Assembly: GCA_947626425.1 (NCBI GenBank)
Contig: CANQRX010000028.1
Coordinates: 1-14,843, forward strand
Direction of reading: 5' to 3'
Source: an uncultured Bacilli bacterium
GTDB lineage: Bacteria; Bacillota_I; Bacilli_A; RF39; UBA660
DNA length: 14,843 bases
The notes beneath the pieces were generated by a model. That model was not told the DNA's origin, ran no database searches, and was given only the letters and a program-made list of their open reading frames with translations. Made by a program: the position numbers and the translations under genes. Positions 13,424-14,843 of the stretch are shown here, one piece after another (within the stretch, counting starts at the first letter, position 1; each line of letters starts with the position of its first letter).

Positions 13424-14843
13424 ATGGAAAAGAAAACAAATACTTTTAATTATTTTATTGTTGTATTAATTATTTTAGTTATTGCTTTTTTAGGAATAAC
13501 GTATGCTTATTGGAATGTAACAATTAATCAAGAAAATAAAAATGTAGTAAAATCAGTTTGTTTAAAAGTAACTTTAGAAAAAGATTTAGATGAAATAAAT
13601 TTACCAAAAGCCATTCCCATCAGCGATGAAGATGGTTTAGATTTAAATCCTTATAAATTTAGTATTCAAAATACTTGTAAAGATAATGCGAGTTTCCAAA
13701 TAAATTTAGAGTCTTTATCAAAAATAAATAATGAAACAGAAATTACAGATGATAAAAAATTAGACCCAAAATATGTTCGTTTTAAATTAAATGAAACCGA
13801 AAAACCAGAAGACGGAACAATGTTATTATTAAGTAATACGGATGAAGTAACACCAATTTTAGATAATACCTATAGTTCTCATAAATTAATGACAGGATAT
13901 TTAAGTCCAAGTGAAACGAAAGATTTTGAATTAAGATTATGGTTAGATAAAGATGCTGATGAAGGAGCAATATTAAAAACCTTTGCAAGTAAAGTAACAA
14001 TAACCAATGCTTATTTAGAGGAAGATAAAATACCACCAACAGCAAATTTAGACTTAGCAGTATGTGACATGACAATAACAGCTACGGGAAGTGGAAAAGC
14101 TAGTACGGGAAAAAGAATAACAAAATATGAATATAAAATAGATGATGAAGAATGGCAATCAAAGCCTACCGCAACAGCAACAATTTTTACAGCAAAAAAT
14201 TATGGCTTACATAAAATAAGTTTAAGAGTCACAGATAGTACAAATAATGTAAGTGGTGAAGTAATAAAAGAAGTTGAAATAAAAGAACCAGAAACTGTAA
14301 ATATTAAAGGTAAAGATATTCCAGTAGCAACCTGTGGAGATGGCTTATATCGAGTTGAACATCAAGAAGAAGGTGTTGCTGAAGGTTGGAAGAAAGAAGA
14401 ATATCGTTTTGCCGGAGTAAATTATAAAGATGAAAATACTTCATATGTCCATAATTATGTAAACTTTAATGACGAGATATGGCGAATCATAGGTTTAGTG
14501 AATGTTAAAACAGAAGAAGGAAATTATGAACAACGATTAAAAATCGTGCGAACAGATGGAGTAGGTAGCCAAAAGAATTTTGGAAAATATTATTGGGATA
14601 CAAGTACAAATAATTGGACAACATCAAAATTAAAAACAATGCTGAATAGTAGTTATTATAGTAGTCAAAGTGGAAATTGTTATACAAATAGTAGTACAGC
14701 TATCCAATGTGATTTTAATTCTGAAAGTGGAACTTTACCAAAAGGCTTAAATGAAACAGCTCAAGGAATGGTCGATGATGGAGTAACATGGAATTTAGGG
14801 GGAACAGCAAACTATAATACCACAACAGTAACCCAATATTATA
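13424..14843 (+). CDS. Surface protein with signal anchor, Ig-like module and C-type-lectin-like C-terminus (copy 3), partial at 3' end
   Basis: ATG at 13424 follows AAGGTG (13411-13416). The frame stays open for 473 codons to the window end, so the C-terminus is missing. The N-terminus is basic, then a long hydrophobic helix (about 10-28) ending GITYAYW, similar in style to camelysin/TasA-type exported proteins. A Cys-containing beta-rich region (about 30-200) follows, then an Ig-like module (about 204-290, with KYEYKIDDEEW and GLHKISLRVTD). The lectin-like part begins near DEIWRIIGL (W353), is followed by RLKIVRTDGVG and WDTSTNNW, and reaches AQGMVDDGVTWNLG at the window end, in register with copy 2 (AQSMIEEVVWNTG). 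Its N-terminal half is unrelated to copy 2, so the shared module sits on different scaffolds. Confidence 0.8.
   Translation, partial: MEKKTNTFNYFIVVLIILVIAFLGITYAYWNVTINQENKNVVKSVCLKVTLEKDLDEINLPKAIPISDEDGLDLNPYKFSIQNTCKDNASFQINLESLSKINNETEITDDKKLDPKYVRFKLNETEKPEDGTMLLLSNTDEVTPILDNTYSSHKLMTGYLSPSETKDFELRLWLDKDADEGAILKTFASKVTITNAYLEEDKIPPTANLDLAVCDMTITATGSGKASTGKRITKYEYKIDDEEWQSKPTATATIFTAKNYGLHKISLRVTDSTNNVSGEVIKEVEIKEPETVNIKGKDIPVATCGDGLYRVEHQEEGVAEGWKKEEYRFAGVNYKDENTSYVHNYVNFNDEIWRIIGLVNVKTEEGNYEQRLKIVRTDGVGSQKNFGKYYWDTSTNNWTTSKLKTMLNSSYYSSQSGNCYTNSSTAIQCDFNSESGTLPKGLNETAQGMVDDGVTWNLGGTANYNTTTVTQYY

Noticed and set aside
13242..14687. Reverse-strand open frames at 13242-13439, 13782-14075 and 14505-14687
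   Set aside because: The first covers the copy 3 promoter, the others are antisense to the copy 3 frame; translations look like shadows of AT-rich DNA.
1..14843. Reverse transcriptase, template repeat, CRISPR array, tRNA or rRNA in the window
   Set aside because: None seen by eye; a template or reverse transcriptase for the proposed variable region would have to lie outside.

Overview
The window is strongly AT-rich DNA whose housekeeping genes are Bacillota-type (class Bacilli): secG-rnr-smpB, clpP, and prmC-spoIIR-mntP-murA. A cell-wall gene (murA with its catalytic Cys) and a sporulation-signal gene (spoIIR) argue against a wall-less Mycoplasma. All tryptophans I read are TGG, and one gene ends in TGA, so the standard bacterial code fits. 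The best guess is an uncultured, low-GC, gut-type Bacilli (Erysipelotrichales/RF39-like). That placement is inference from gene style and not proven.

Layout: 1-49 is the 3' end of a group II intron (end of domain V plus all of domain VI). It is joined to 50-640, the 3' exon of a surface protein with a C-type-lectin-like (DUF6273-like) end. Then come three genes of unknown role (692-2841, one with an HEXXH motif) and the conserved secG-rnr-smpB block (2948-5805). Convergent to that block are a TIGR04255-like gene and clpP. At 7395-8792 lies a second surface-protein gene. From 8813 to 12931 runs a likely operon: prmC, spoIIR, mntP, murA and an unrecognised gene. A decayed reverse-strand gene (12941-13269) follows, then a third surface-protein gene (13424 to the window end).

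The striking content is the three paralogous surface proteins, each under a different possible expression gate. Copy 1 is split by a group II intron. Copy 2 has ten G's inside the codons of its membrane anchor, which puts the reading frame OFF here; nine or twelve G's would restore about 445 residues. Copy 3 has nine G's inside the -35/-10 spacer of its promoter, so tract length should tune transcription. The end of copy 2 also has a roughly 110-bp patch of about 60% GC that is poor in adenine and lies in the most divergent part of the lectin-like domain. This suggests a variable region, possibly the target of a diversity-generating retroelement or of gene conversion. I propose a surface-antigen variation locus that combines slipped-strand switching at two levels with sequence diversification. 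Copy 2 is also the first gene before prmC-murA, so its switching could touch housekeeping expression by polarity.

Several starts were placed at ATG, GTG or TTG codons just downstream of AGGTG-like ribosome binding sites rather than at the GTG inside those sites. The best check is murA: the TTG start puts the catalytic cysteine at exactly residue 115.
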